From Bacteroidales bacterium (lineage in GTDB: Bacteria > Bacteroidota > Bacteroidia > Bacteroidales > Muribaculaceae): DNA of 49,254 nucleotides. Below the pieces are notes generated by a model. That model searched no databases. It was given only the letters and a program-made list of their open reading frames with translations, and had not been told where the DNA came from. The translations under genes were made by a program, and so were the position numbers. The stretch is taken from positions 1 through 49,254 of the forward strand of contig JAUNGA010000008.1 in assembly GCA_030524765.1 (NCBI GenBank). Reading direction: 5' to 3'. Each line of letters opens with the position of its first letter. Positions within the stretch are counted from its first letter, which is position 1. Shown piece by piece: positions 42,716-49,254 of the stretch.

Positions 42716-43636
42716 ATGCCCAAGCCAAGATTAGCAAAGCCCGGAGCCGAACGCCGGCCGTTCCGCCCCGACGTCATACTCGACTTCAAGGTCACCGAGC
42801 CGGCAGGCCTGCTCGACTTCCTGCTCGCGTCCATGCCCGACCGCAAGCGCACCACCGTCAAAGACTATCTCAAGCACAATCAGGTGATGGTCGGCAGCAC
42901 GGTCACCCGCCAGTGGGACCAGCCGCTCACGCCCGGTCAGACCGTCCGCGTCAATACCTCGCGCGAGTTCCAGATATTCCGCAATCCACGTCTCAGGATA
43001 GTCTACGAAGACGACGACATCATCGTGGTCAACAAGGGCTATGGACTGCTGTCGATGGGCACCGACCGCAAGAGCGAGGGCACGGCCTACTGGCTGCTGC
43101 GCGACTATGTCAAACGTCTCGACCCACGCAACAAGATATTTATCGTGCACCGCCTCGACCAGCAGACGTCGGGCCTGATGATGTTTGCCCGTACCGTCGA
43201 GGCCAAGGAGGCCATGCAGCACAACTGGAACAATATGGTGCTCGAACGCACCTATGTCGCCGTGGTCGAGGGACATATCGACCCGCCCGAAGGCACCGTC
43301 GAGAGCTATCTGGCCGAGAATTCGGCCCACGAGGTCTACTCGACCGACAATCCCGCCGAGGGGCAGTTTGCCGTCACACGCTACCGCACGGTCAAGGCCC
43401 GCGGCAAATACTCGATGGTAGAGCTGCAGCTCGAGACCGGCCGCAAGAACCAGATCCGCGTGCACATGAAAGACCTCGGCCACCCCATTGTCGGCGACCG
43501 CCGCTATGGCGCCAAGGTATCGCCCATCCACCGGCTCGCCCTGCACGCCCGCACCCTGCGCTTCGTCCATCCGGTCACACGCCGCGACATGAACTTCACC
43601 TCAGAGATTCCCGCCGGATTCGCCCGACTGGTGTGA
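42716..43636 (+). CDS. RluA-family 23S/tRNA pseudouridine synthase
   Basis: A 306-residue enzyme. Residues 25-90 form a degenerate S4-like RNA-binding region (LLDFLLASMPDRKRTTVKDY). The synthase domain has YEDDDIIVVNKGYGLLS, the catalytic motif HRLDQQTSGLMM with Asp148, ERTYVAVVEGH, and LETGRKNQIRVHMKDLGHPI. The family converts uridines in rRNA or tRNA to pseudouridine; the target site cannot be decided from sequence. The next gene starts six bases after its stop or overlaps it, depending on start choice. Confidence 0.92.
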   Translation: MPKPRLAKPGAERRPFRPDVILDFKVTEPAGLLDFLLASMPDRKRTTVKDYLKHNQVMVGSTVTRQWDQPLTPGQTVRVNTSREFQIFRNPRLRIVYEDDDIIVVNKGYGLLSMGTDRKSEGTAYWLLRDYVKRLDPRNKIFIVHRLDQQTSGLMMFARTVEAKEAMQHNWNNMVLERTYVAVVEGHIDPPEGTVESYLAENSAHEVYSTDNPAEGQFAVTRYRTVKARGKYSMVELQLETGRKNQIRVHMKDLGHPIVGDRRYGAKVSPIHRLALHARTLRFVHPVTRRDMNFTSEIPAGFARLV

Positions 43637-43641
43637 CCGTC

Positions 43642-44949
43642 ATGGGCTCCGAGATGCTGCTGCAATACATGTGGGAGTACCGGCTGTGGGACGACAGCCG
43701 GTGCCTCACCACCGACGGTCGCCCCGTGAGGGTGATCGACCCCGGATTGCGCAACACCGCCGACGGACCCGATTTCTTCAACGCCAAAATCTATATCGGC
43801 GACCGCCTGTGGGCAGGCAACGTCGAGATACACACCCGCGCCACCGACTGGCACCGCCACGGTCACGACGGCGATCGCGCCTACGACACCGTCATCCTGC
43901 ACGTCGTGGCCGACTCCGACTGTCACGTCAGCCGCCCCGACGGATCGGCCATACCTCAGCTCATAATGCCCTACGTGCCCGACTTCCGCGAGCGCTATCT
44001 GGCCATGGTCAACAACACCGCCCACACACCCGCCTGCGCCCGCGAGATCGAGGCGCTCCCCTCGATTCATGTCACCGAGTGGCTCACCGCTCTCGGTTTC
44101 GACCGCCTCTACGCCAAAGTCGAGCGCATCGACCGATGGCTCGAGGCCAACGACGGCGACTGGCAGGCTACCGCCTATGTCGCTCTGGCACGCGCCCTCG
44201 GGTTCGGCACCAACAGCGACGCCTTCGAGCGGCTCGCCCGGTCCATGCCGCTGCGCATACTGCTCAAACACCGCGACGACATCCACATGCTCGAGGCCGC
44301 CCTCTATGGCCGCGCCGGGCTGCTCGACATCGACCTCGACGACGTCACCGATCCCGACGATGCCTATTATCTCGAGCGCCTGCGTGCCGACTACCGCTTT
44401 ATCTGCGCCAAATACTCGCTCGCGCCTGTCGAGGCATTGCAGTTCCGCACCACCCGTCCGGCCAACGCACCCCACCGGCGCATCGCCGCCCTCATCGCGC
44501 TGCTCAGCGACGGTTTCAGCTTCGGCCGCCGCTTCTCGCACATCGACAGCGAACGCTCGGCCCGCGCCATCTTCGACCTCAGACTGCCGGCCTATTGGAT
44601 CGACCACTACGGATTCGGCCGCCGCTCGGCCTCGGTCAACCGCGCCCTCAGTGCCGACTCGGTCACATCGCTGCTCATCAACGCCGTCATCCCCCTGATG
44701 TATGCCTACGGCGTCAATTACGGCAACGAACGCACCCTCGACGCCGCCGTCGACATGCTGCAGACACTGCCGCCCGAGACCAACTTCATCACCAGGATAT
44801 TCAAAGGCGTAGGCATCAAATGTCCCGATGCCTTCACCTCGCAGGCCATGGTCGAGCTGCACAACAGCTACTGCTCGCAGCGCAAATGCATCTACTGCCG
44901 TCTTGGCCGCCGCTTCCTCACCGCCAAGGCCATGGGCCTGGAATCATAA
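43642..44949 (+). CDS. DUF2851 family protein
   Basis: A 435-residue protein of a family restricted mainly to Bacteroidota. Typical segments are LLQYMWEYRLW at the start, IDPGLRNTADGPDFFNAKIYIGD, WAGNVEIHTRATDWHRHGHD, YDTVILHVVADSD, and the C-terminal Cys cluster SQRKCIYCRLG. The order His/Asp-rich strand plus Cys pair suggests a metal-dependent enzyme, perhaps nuclease-like, but no activity is established. An in-frame GTG at 43633 overlapping the upstream stop is an alternative start; the open frame further upstream is only a shadow of the RluA gene. Confidence 0.85.
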   Translation: MGSEMLLQYMWEYRLWDDSRCLTTDGRPVRVIDPGLRNTADGPDFFNAKIYIGDRLWAGNVEIHTRATDWHRHGHDGDRAYDTVILHVVADSDCHVSRPDGSAIPQLIMPYVPDFRERYLAMVNNTAHTPACAREIEALPSIHVTEWLTALGFDRLYAKVERIDRWLEANDGDWQATAYVALARALGFGTNSDAFERLARSMPLRILLKHRDDIHMLEAALYGRAGLLDIDLDDVTDPDDAYYLERLRADYRFICAKYSLAPVEALQFRTTRPANAPHRRIAALIALLSDGFSFGRRFSHIDSERSARAIFDLRLPAYWIDHYGFGRRSASVNRALSADSVTSLLINAVIPLMYAYGVNYGNERTLDAAVDMLQTLPPETNFITRIFKGVGIKCPDAFTSQAMVELHNSYCSQRKCIYCRLGRRFLTAKAMGLES

Positions 44950-45130
44950 CGGCCGATTCACCCATAGACTATGTCAGCCTGTCGGTGAAGTCGCGCAATC
45001 TTGTGTAAACCTTGTACAAAAGACTTCGTTATTGAGCTGCTTTACGTTGCATCCGTGTGGCGGTAAGATCAGTCGTATTTTTCGTTATGAGCATTGAAAA
45101 TGTCATTGAATCTGCTATTAGACAATATCC

Positions 45131-45153
45131 TACTAAACGGTATTTTTTTAGTA
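45131..45153. repeat. AT-rich hairpin before the candidate RNA
   Basis: TACTAAA (45131-45137) and TTTAGTA (45147-45153) form a 7-bp stem with a T-rich loop. It could end upstream transcription. The rest of 44950-45180 shows no gene. Confidence 0.4.
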
Positions 45154-45182
45154 TGATCAATCGCAATTTCAAAAAAAATGCA

Positions 45183-45190
45183 TATATTTG
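45183..45190 (+). promoter_or_regulatory. -7 element of the candidate structured RNA
   Basis: TATATTTG, a consensus -7 element, preceded by an A/T-rich tract but without a clear TTTG at the -33 position. It would start transcription near 45194. Confidence 0.5.
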
Positions 45191-45193
45191 CAG

Positions 45194-45541
45194 TCGCAGA
45201 CCGCATAGCAGAGGCCCGGTCAGGGCCAAGTGGGCGGGTTGCAGCAATCGCAGAACATTTTGCTCTGCAAGGACATAATGAAAAGCGTTTATCCGCGCTG
45301 ATTCTTGACCATTGGAAATTCTCGCAAAGTTTCGAATCGTAGTCAAGGGTTGAGCAACGGTAGATGCCCGTGGATATGTAATTGTCTTGCTTTCGGCATG
45401 ATATCTCGCGAGAGATATTGCCGGATGCCTTGATTGCATATACAGGCGTGGGCTTCTGCGTTGCCGTCCGACTACGATTAGGCAATGCGAGAAGCCTCCA
45501 ATGGTAGGACGGTAACAGATACAGATTCCTACGCTTTTTTT
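45194..45541 (+). ncRNA. Candidate structured non-coding RNA of about 350 bases
   Basis: No convincing gene explains this stretch, but it has a -7 promoter element at one end, a hairpin plus seven T at the other, and many inverted repeats between. Seen stems: GGCCC/GGGCC (45213-45227), GCAGA/TCTGC (45250-45268), CTTGAC/GTCAAG (45304-45347), CGGCA-ATATCTC/GAGATAT-TGCCG (45394-45423), GCCGTCC/GGACGGT (45463-45513) enclosing AGGC/GCCT, and the closing GCGTGGG/CCTACGC (45446-45534). Its GC content is higher than the genes after it. It is not an rRNA, tRNA, tmRNA or RNase P RNA by any signature I can see. A 6S-like or Bacteroidales-1-like RNA is possible but unproven. Confidence 0.55.
45446..45541 (+). 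terminator. Multi-stem terminator of the candidate RNA
   Basis: The outer stem GCGTGGG/CCTACGC (one G-U pair) closes the inner GCCGTCC/GGACGGT stem and is followed directly by seven T (45535-45541). Confidence 0.6.
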
Positions 45542-45590
45542 GTACAATAGCAAACGCCAACGAGGGGATGACCGAGGCAAATTGATTAAC

Positions 45591-45845
45591 ATGTGTGAAT
45601 TGCGTAAAGTAAAGTTTCGGATAATAAGTTATGAATTCAATCCGGATGATACGTCAGAGCAGCGTGCTGAGAAGGAAGAACTTACAAAGCCGCGAAACGG
45701 ATATTTTCATCGTTGGGTAGATGATGTTGATACCAGCAAGGATATCCCATTCATTAAAACTTTAGCGCTCGTGGAGGACGTTCAAGATGGGACCCTTTAT
45801 AAGGTTGAATATGACATGCTGAATTTTATTTCAGAGAGTCGATGA
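45591..45845 (+). CDS. Small protein of unknown function, partner of the HEPN-like gene
   Basis: An 84-residue protein from the ATG at 45591 (MCELRKVKFRIISYEFNPDD). It is charged, with an acidic middle (EQRAEKEELTKPRNG) and a mixed alpha-beta look. The frame is open further upstream, but that part lies in the terminator of the candidate RNA. It overlaps the next gene in an ATGA junction, so the two are produced together. I recognise no family. AT-rich composition and location next to a HEPN-like gene are compatible with an antitoxin or specificity partner, but nothing in the sequence proves it. Confidence 0.6.
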   Translation: MCELRKVKFRIISYEFNPDDTSEQRAEKEELTKPRNGYFHRWVDDVDTSKDIPFIKTLALVEDVQDGTLYKVEYDMLNFISESR

Positions 45846-46258
45846 CCATCTTTACTGAATTTCAAGACAGTAACATTCCTGAGGAAGGATTATGCTTTTT
45901 TCACACTCTTGCCAATTGGGTAGAAGAGAAAAAGAAAGGTTGTAAACTTATAAAATGGAAGACCGGTCAAGAGAAACTTAAGAAGCTGACTTGCATTAGG
46001 ATCAAACAAAATGCTATAGTGGATATTACATTAGACATGCAAGCCGAAACTCTGTATGTCCCAGCCCGAATGGGCGCATTGTTTGTAATTAAGCAAATTA
46101 GACATGCTTTTTGTCATAATAATATTAAGTATGATGATAAAACCGGAGAGTATATAATTATGCGGACAAATAAAGTGAAAATTGCCGGTAGATTCACGCT
46201 TGATGCACTCAAGGAGTTTATCCATATATATGTTAAAAACTGTAATACTAAAAATTAA
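45842..46258 (+). CDS. Small protein with a HEPN-like Rx4H motif
   Basis: A 138-residue protein. After an amphipathic N-terminal helix region (EEGLCFFHTLANWVEEKKKG) and basic segments, residues 80-95 read LFVIKQIRHAFCHNNI. The Arg87-x4-His92 spacing and the flanking hydrophobic pattern match the catalytic motif of HEPN domains, which are often RNases in toxin, defence and CRISPR systems. A last helix follows (TLDALKEFIHIYV). The assignment rests on this motif alone, and the protein is short for some HEPN families. It overlaps the preceding 84-residue gene and lies 10 bases before the surface LRR gene, all in AT-rich DNA. Confidence 0.6.
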   Translation: MTIFTEFQDSNIPEEGLCFFHTLANWVEEKKKGCKLIKWKTGQEKLKKLTCIRIKQNAIVDITLDMQAETLYVPARMGALFVIKQIRHAFCHNNIKYDDKTGEYIIMRTNKVKIAGRFTLDALKEFIHIYVKNCNTKN

Positions 46259-46268
46259 ATAGAATCAT

Positions 46269-48638
46269 ATGAAACCAATCATTCAAAAACTTTGGATGGT
46301 CATGGCTATGCTATGGGCATTCATCCCGGCCTCGGCCTATGACTTTGAGGTTGATGGTATATATTACAACATTACTTCAATGGCTGACCTCGAAGTCGAG
46401 GTTACATTCGGTAGTAAGGCGTATAATGGCGCAATAGTTATCCCGGCTGCTGTAAATTATAATAATCGCACATTCTCTGTTATTGGAATAGGCTACAATG
46501 CTTTTGATTACGATGGGATAACCTCGATATCACTACCTGAATGCATAAGGTATATAGGCAGCAAGGCATTCTACAAATGTACAATGCTTACAAGTATATC
46601 AATTCCGTCGAAGGTTACAACAATCGGAAATCATGCATTTGGTAGTTCTGGACTCAAGTCAGCTGTTATTGGCGAATCAGTCAATAGTATAGGGCAGGAG
46701 GCTTTTTATGGTTGCACCTCATTAATGGAAGTCTTTTATACGGGAGACACAGCCCCACAGCACGGTAGTAATGTCTTTGCTGGAGCAAACAGGTATCTTG
46801 AAAGATACGTCCCGTCTGTTAAGGTATATGGATTTGGTCGCGAATACCTTACATTTGCCACAAGCTCATACGATTATACTGGACATAGCCACAATATTGA
46901 GTGGAGCAATAATCTAAAAGCTTATAAGTGTGATATCTCGGAGGCTGAGTGCCATACCGAGACGAACGCCGGACAATATACAAAAAAACTGCTGGCTAAG
47001 TATTCAGACGGCATAGACCTTTCTGTTGAAATACCGTTTGACTATACAATCAACAAGGCTCAAATGACATTGACCGTACACAATGCCGAACGCGAATATG
47101 GTGAGCCTAACCCGGTGTTTACATGTGACATATCGGGCTTTGTGAACGGCGAGAATGTGCATACGCTCGCTGAGACACCTGCTTACGAATGTGAGGCAAC
47201 CCGGATTAGCAAGGTGGGCGACTACCGGATATTGGCCTCGCTCAATGCTCCCAACTACGAGGTCACATACAAATATGGAACGCTGTCAGTGGTAAAAGCG
47301 CCTTTGACTGTGGGCGTGGCCGGCGCTACTAAGATATATGGCAATCAGAATCCCGATTTCGCGCTTACATTCACAGGCCTTAAAAACGGAGAGACTGCGC
47401 CCGAGTGGAGTGTGAAACCCGTGGTCTCAACAAAGGCGTCAGTGTCATCGGGTGTCGGACAGTATCCGGTAAACGCAGCTGACGGTGTAGCGGTGAATTA
47501 TGAGGTTGCCGGATATGTTCCCGGCACACTCACCGTCACACGAAGAGATCTTACTGCAAAAGCGATAGATTGCGAGCGTTTTTACAATGAAGAAAATCCC
47601 GCATTCGGTATTTCATACATCGGATTTGTCAACGGCGACTCAGAACAGTCTCTCACAAAGAGGCCTGTCGCCTACTGCCCGGCGACAAAAGCGTCAGATG
47701 CGGGTACATATCCCATCGTGGTGAGCGGCGGCGAGGCCGATAATTACAGCTTTGTATATCAAGACGGATCACTCAGGATCAATCCGCTGTCAGTGGGCTT
47801 TAAGAACACATACAACACGGTGACATATTATGATATGGCTTTGAGCACAGATGATGGCTATTTCAACTATATACCTGAAATTACAGGCCCATTCAATCAG
47901 GATGATTTCATAATTGAACTGTGGTTCCTTGATAAGGATAATAAGTTCGGTAATCATGTCGCTACGATTACAAGCGGAGAATACGCCGGCAACTACGTTA
48001 ATACCAATTCAAATCGACCCATGTGGGCCGGCAAGTATATATTCAATCTGGTTCCTACCGGCGCTAATCCGAATGTCTCTGCAAATCCGTCACGAGCATA
48101 CCTGACTGTGAGCCGTGCATCTAATAACCTTGAATGGAATGCAGACTCTCCGATTACTGTCAGGGTCGGCGAAAAGGTCGATTTGGGTATTACATATCAG
48201 GCCGACATATGGTGTATGTTCAATACAGATTATGATGAGAAGCTGATTGCATTGTCTTCTGAAAATGAAATGACGAGAGACCCTCATTGGTATGTGACCG
48301 GTTTGAAGGAGGGTACGACCACATTGTATTTCGGCATCGAATGTAGAAAGAACGATATGGGTTTTTATGACTTCTCTGACTCAAGGACTTTGTCAAAGCG
48401 TATAAAGGTGGAGCCTGCTGCCGGAGTGGATGGCGTCGTAAGTGACGAGGCCCCGGTATCTGTTAAGGTTAAAGATGGCGCGATCTGTATTATTAATAAA
48501 AATGCAGAGTCGGTTGTCCGTGTGTTCTCTATACAGGGTATGCTCGTTGCCGAGACATTGGATGATGTTGTTGACAATCTGTCTAAGGGTCTGTATATAG
48601 TTACAGTCGGCACCAGGTCACTCAAGATTACATTATAA
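46269..48638 (+). CDS. Secreted BspA-like LRR protein with MBG domains
   Basis: A 789-residue secreted protein. The signal peptide is MKPIIQKLWMVMAMLWAF to ASA. Residues 40-185 contain BspA-type leucine-rich repeats (LRR_5), for example YNAFDYDGITSISLPECI, YIGSKAFYKCTMLTSISIP, TIGNHAFGSSGLKSAVIG and SIGQEAFYGCTSLMEV. Three MBG-like beta modules follow, each built as LTVHNAEREYGEPNPVFTC or LTVGVAGATKIYGNQNPDFA or LTAKAIDCERFYNEENPAFG. A C-terminal domain (VRVFSIQGMLVAETLDD...LSKGLYIVTVG) resembles T9SS-type sorting domains. BspA relatives mediate adhesion. It starts 10 bases after the HEPN-like gene. Confidence 0.88.
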   Translation: MKPIIQKLWMVMAMLWAFIPASAYDFEVDGIYYNITSMADLEVEVTFGSKAYNGAIVIPAAVNYNNRTFSVIGIGYNAFDYDGITSISLPECIRYIGSKAFYKCTMLTSISIPSKVTTIGNHAFGSSGLKSAVIGESVNSIGQEAFYGCTSLMEVFYTGDTAPQHGSNVFAGANRYLERYVPSVKVYGFGREYLTFATSSYDYTGHSHNIEWSNNLKAYKCDISEAECHTETNAGQYTKKLLAKYSDGIDLSVEIPFDYTINKAQMTLTVHNAEREYGEPNPVFTCDISGFVNGENVHTLAETPAYECEATRISKVGDYRILASLNAPNYEVTYKYGTLSVVKAPLTVGVAGATKIYGNQNPDFALTFTGLKNGETAPEWSVKPVVSTKASVSSGVGQYPVNAADGVAVNYEVAGYVPGTLTVTRRDLTAKAIDCERFYNEENPAFGISYIGFVNGDSEQSLTKRPVAYCPATKASDAGTYPIVVSGGEADNYSFVYQDGSLRINPLSVGFKNTYNTVTYYDMALSTDDGYFNYIPEITGPFNQDDFIIELWFLDKDNKFGNHVATITSGEYAGNYVNTNSNRPMWAGKYIFNLVPTGANPNVSANPSRAYLTVSRASNNLEWNADSPITVRVGEKVDLGITYQADIWCMFNTDYDEKLIALSSENEMTRDPHWYVTGLKEGTTTLYFGIECRKNDMGFYDFSDSRTLSKRIKVEPAAGVDGVVSDEAPVSVKVKDGAICIINKNAESVVRVFSIQGMLVAETLDDVVDNLSKGLYIVTVGTRSLKITL

Positions 48639-48644
48639 TTTCAG

Positions 48645-48689
48645 AACTGAATCATTCGGGATCACACTGTGGTCCTGAATGATCCAGTT
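48645..48689 (+). terminator. Long imperfect hairpin between the LRR and kinase-like genes
   Basis: Two 22-base arms, starting AACTGAATCATTC and ending GAATGATCCAGTT, pair with one mismatch and two G-U pairs around a tiny loop. Only a loose T-rich tract (TTATGTCTTTTC) follows. It lies six bases after the LRR stop. Confidence 0.6.
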
Positions 48690-48699
48690 ATGTCTTTTC

Positions 48700-49254
48700 A
48701 TGCAGGCGATAATCATAAGATTGAAAAAGTACATGATAGACTGGTATTTTTATTATTCGAGGATCAACAGGTATTTTCGAAAGATCACAACCGTCACCTC
48801 TTGTTTTGGCGGCCTTTCGAAGGAAGAGCTTATCGAGTTTGCAGAGACATCACCTTTTGAAGCCGATATTTTATGGAAAAAGAGAAACGTGGTATGGAAA
48901 ACCAATAAATACGGGCATACGTTTGTTGTCAAAACTTTTGGTGGAAATGTCTGGAGCAGTATCATATATGCGTTTCGTAAATCAAAGGCTCGCCGATCAT
49001 ACGAACATGCGCAGGAATTGTGTGCCCGTGGCATCGATACTCCTTGTCCTATAGGATTCGTCGAGGTAAGAGGTCTTTTTAATATTTTATCCCATTCGTG
49101 CTATACGAGTCTGTATATCTCGGCTATCCCCTTGAAATATGCGATTGAAAGGTATGGAGACCCGATTATCGAGAGTTTTGCTTCGTTTGTTGCGCGATTA
49201 CTGGAAAAACCGGAGCAGACTGGGACAGTGCGCCGGAGGTGGCTGGGACACTTT
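48700..49254 (+). CDS. Kdo/lipid A kinase-like (WaaP/InaA family) gene, disrupted or running off the window
   Basis: An open frame with no stop reaches the right edge; starts at 48700 or 48733 (MIDWYFYY) are both possible. The family pattern is clear: YGHTFVVKTFGG with the ATP-binding Lys, then SIIYAFRKSKARRSYEHAQE, LCARGIDTPCPIGFVEVR and SFASFVARLLEK. In relatives this Leu-Glu-Lys leads straight into a catalytic loop of the form xHxDLxxxN. Here the frame instead reads PEQTGTVRRRW from 49210, in DNA made of a 23-bp tandem repeat. The catalytic loop is therefore missing, and the gene is probably broken by an inserted element. Intact relatives phosphorylate the lipopolysaccharide core. Confidence 0.75.
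   Translation, partial: MQAIIIRLKKYMIDWYFYYSRINRYFRKITTVTSCFGGLSKEELIEFAETSPFEADILWKKRNVVWKTNKYGHTFVVKTFGGNVWSSIIYAFRKSKARRSYEHAQELCARGIDTPCPIGFVEVRGLFNILSHSCYTSLYISAIPLKYAIERYGDPIIESFASFVARLLEKPEQTGTVRRRWLGHF
49210..49254. mobile_element. Possible insertion-sequence end with 23-bp direct repeats
   Basis: CCGGAG-N5-TGGGACA occurs at 49210-49227 and again at 49233-49250, a 23-bp period, exactly where the kinase-like protein stops matching its family. Repeated terminal motifs of this kind, including TGGGACA, resemble IS21-family ends as I remember them. Only 45 bases are visible and no transposase is in the window. Confidence 0.45.

Noticed and set aside
42913-43641. N-terminal extension of the DUF2851 frame by about 240 codons
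   Set aside because: It is the shifted-frame shadow of the RluA gene; the DUF2851 family begins at MLLQYMWEYRLW.
45178-45342. A 54-codon open frame (starts MHIFAVADRIAEAR) inside the candidate RNA
   Set aside because: Its ATG lies upstream of the predicted transcription start and its codons contain the -7 element; it is more likely chance coding in a structured RNA. It is recorded because the region is unexplained.
45069-45592. Long minus-strand open frames opposite the candidate RNA
   Set aside because: They have biased, low-likelihood composition (many Ser, Arg, Cys, Ile), no family match and no promoter, and they overlap both stems and terminator of the plus-strand RNA.
1-49254. CRISPR arrays, tRNA or rRNA genes
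   Set aside because: No regularly spaced repeats, cloverleaf-like segments with CCA or TTCGA signatures, or rRNA-like stretches were found on reading both strands of the intergenic regions.

Overview
The window looks like chromosomal DNA of a Bacteroidales bacterium, most likely a Muribaculaceae-type gut species (inference). Direct support is the recurrent Bacteroidota promoter form TTTG-N19-21-TAnnTTTG in front of many genes, the near absence of purine-rich ribosome binding sites, and a typical gene set: TamL lipoprotein, DUF1573, PCMD, BtuG/BtuB-like pair, DUF5074, DUF2851, BspA-like leucine-rich repeats with a C-terminal sorting-like domain, and LytTR. Most of the sequence is clearly GC-rich. 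Two stretches are visibly AT-richer and look acquired: about 33.5-35.0 kb and about 45-49.25 kb.

Layout. 0-2.3 kb: a leftward signalling cluster (solo LytTR regulator, membrane FHA protein, secreted caspase-like peptidase) followed by the start of an Ala/Gly-rich protein. 2.5-4.7 kb: a large mosaic lipoprotein with a G7 tract in its promoter region. 4.9-9.4 kb: ispF, polA, trmD and a small membrane protein. 9.6-11.7 kb: a secreted PCMD protein with a DUF1573 protein. 11.8-19.2 kb: a rightward run of BtuG-like beta-propeller lipoprotein, BtuB-like receptor, HAD phosphatase, TamL (OMP85 family), phosphoglycolate phosphatase-like HAD and TerB-like protein. 19.2-21.2 kb: menA and a DUF2156 protein, leftward. 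21.4-22.6 kb: a lipoprotein serpin. 22.8-28.0 kb: coaX, outer-membrane barrel, lptC, CNNM/CorC protein and a sensor histidine kinase. 28.0-29.3 kb: a membrane-anchored Ser/Thr kinase-like protein with a broken catalytic loop, divergent from a MalY-type C-S lyase. 30.6-33.5 kb: aroA, a Cys/His-motif protein, a metal ABC permease and a small lipoprotein. 33.7-34.8 kb: an acyltransferase-3 gene out of frame at a C7 tract. 35.0-40.0 kb: Ig-like lipoprotein, pfkA, fabF and acpP. 40.35-44.95 kb: topA, an RluA-type pseudouridine synthase and a DUF2851 protein. 45.0-49.25 kb: an accessory island with a candidate structured RNA, a two-gene unit whose second product carries a HEPN-like Rx4H motif, a large surface LRR/MBG protein, and a Kdo/lipid A kinase-like gene whose reading frame runs into a 23-bp tandem repeat resembling an insertion-sequence end.

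Most genes are housekeeping or envelope functions. The parts that deserve attention are the probable frame-switching acyltransferase, the kinase-like protein with HRD changed to HLN, the serpin whose predicted reactive loop reads Trp-Ala-Val-Asp at P4-P1, the LytTR-FHA-caspase operon, the HEPN-like pair beside a structured RNA, and a recurring arrangement in which the -7 promoter element sits only 4-5 bases before the start codon, predicting leaderless mRNAs. All functional calls are from reading the sequence; no database search was run.
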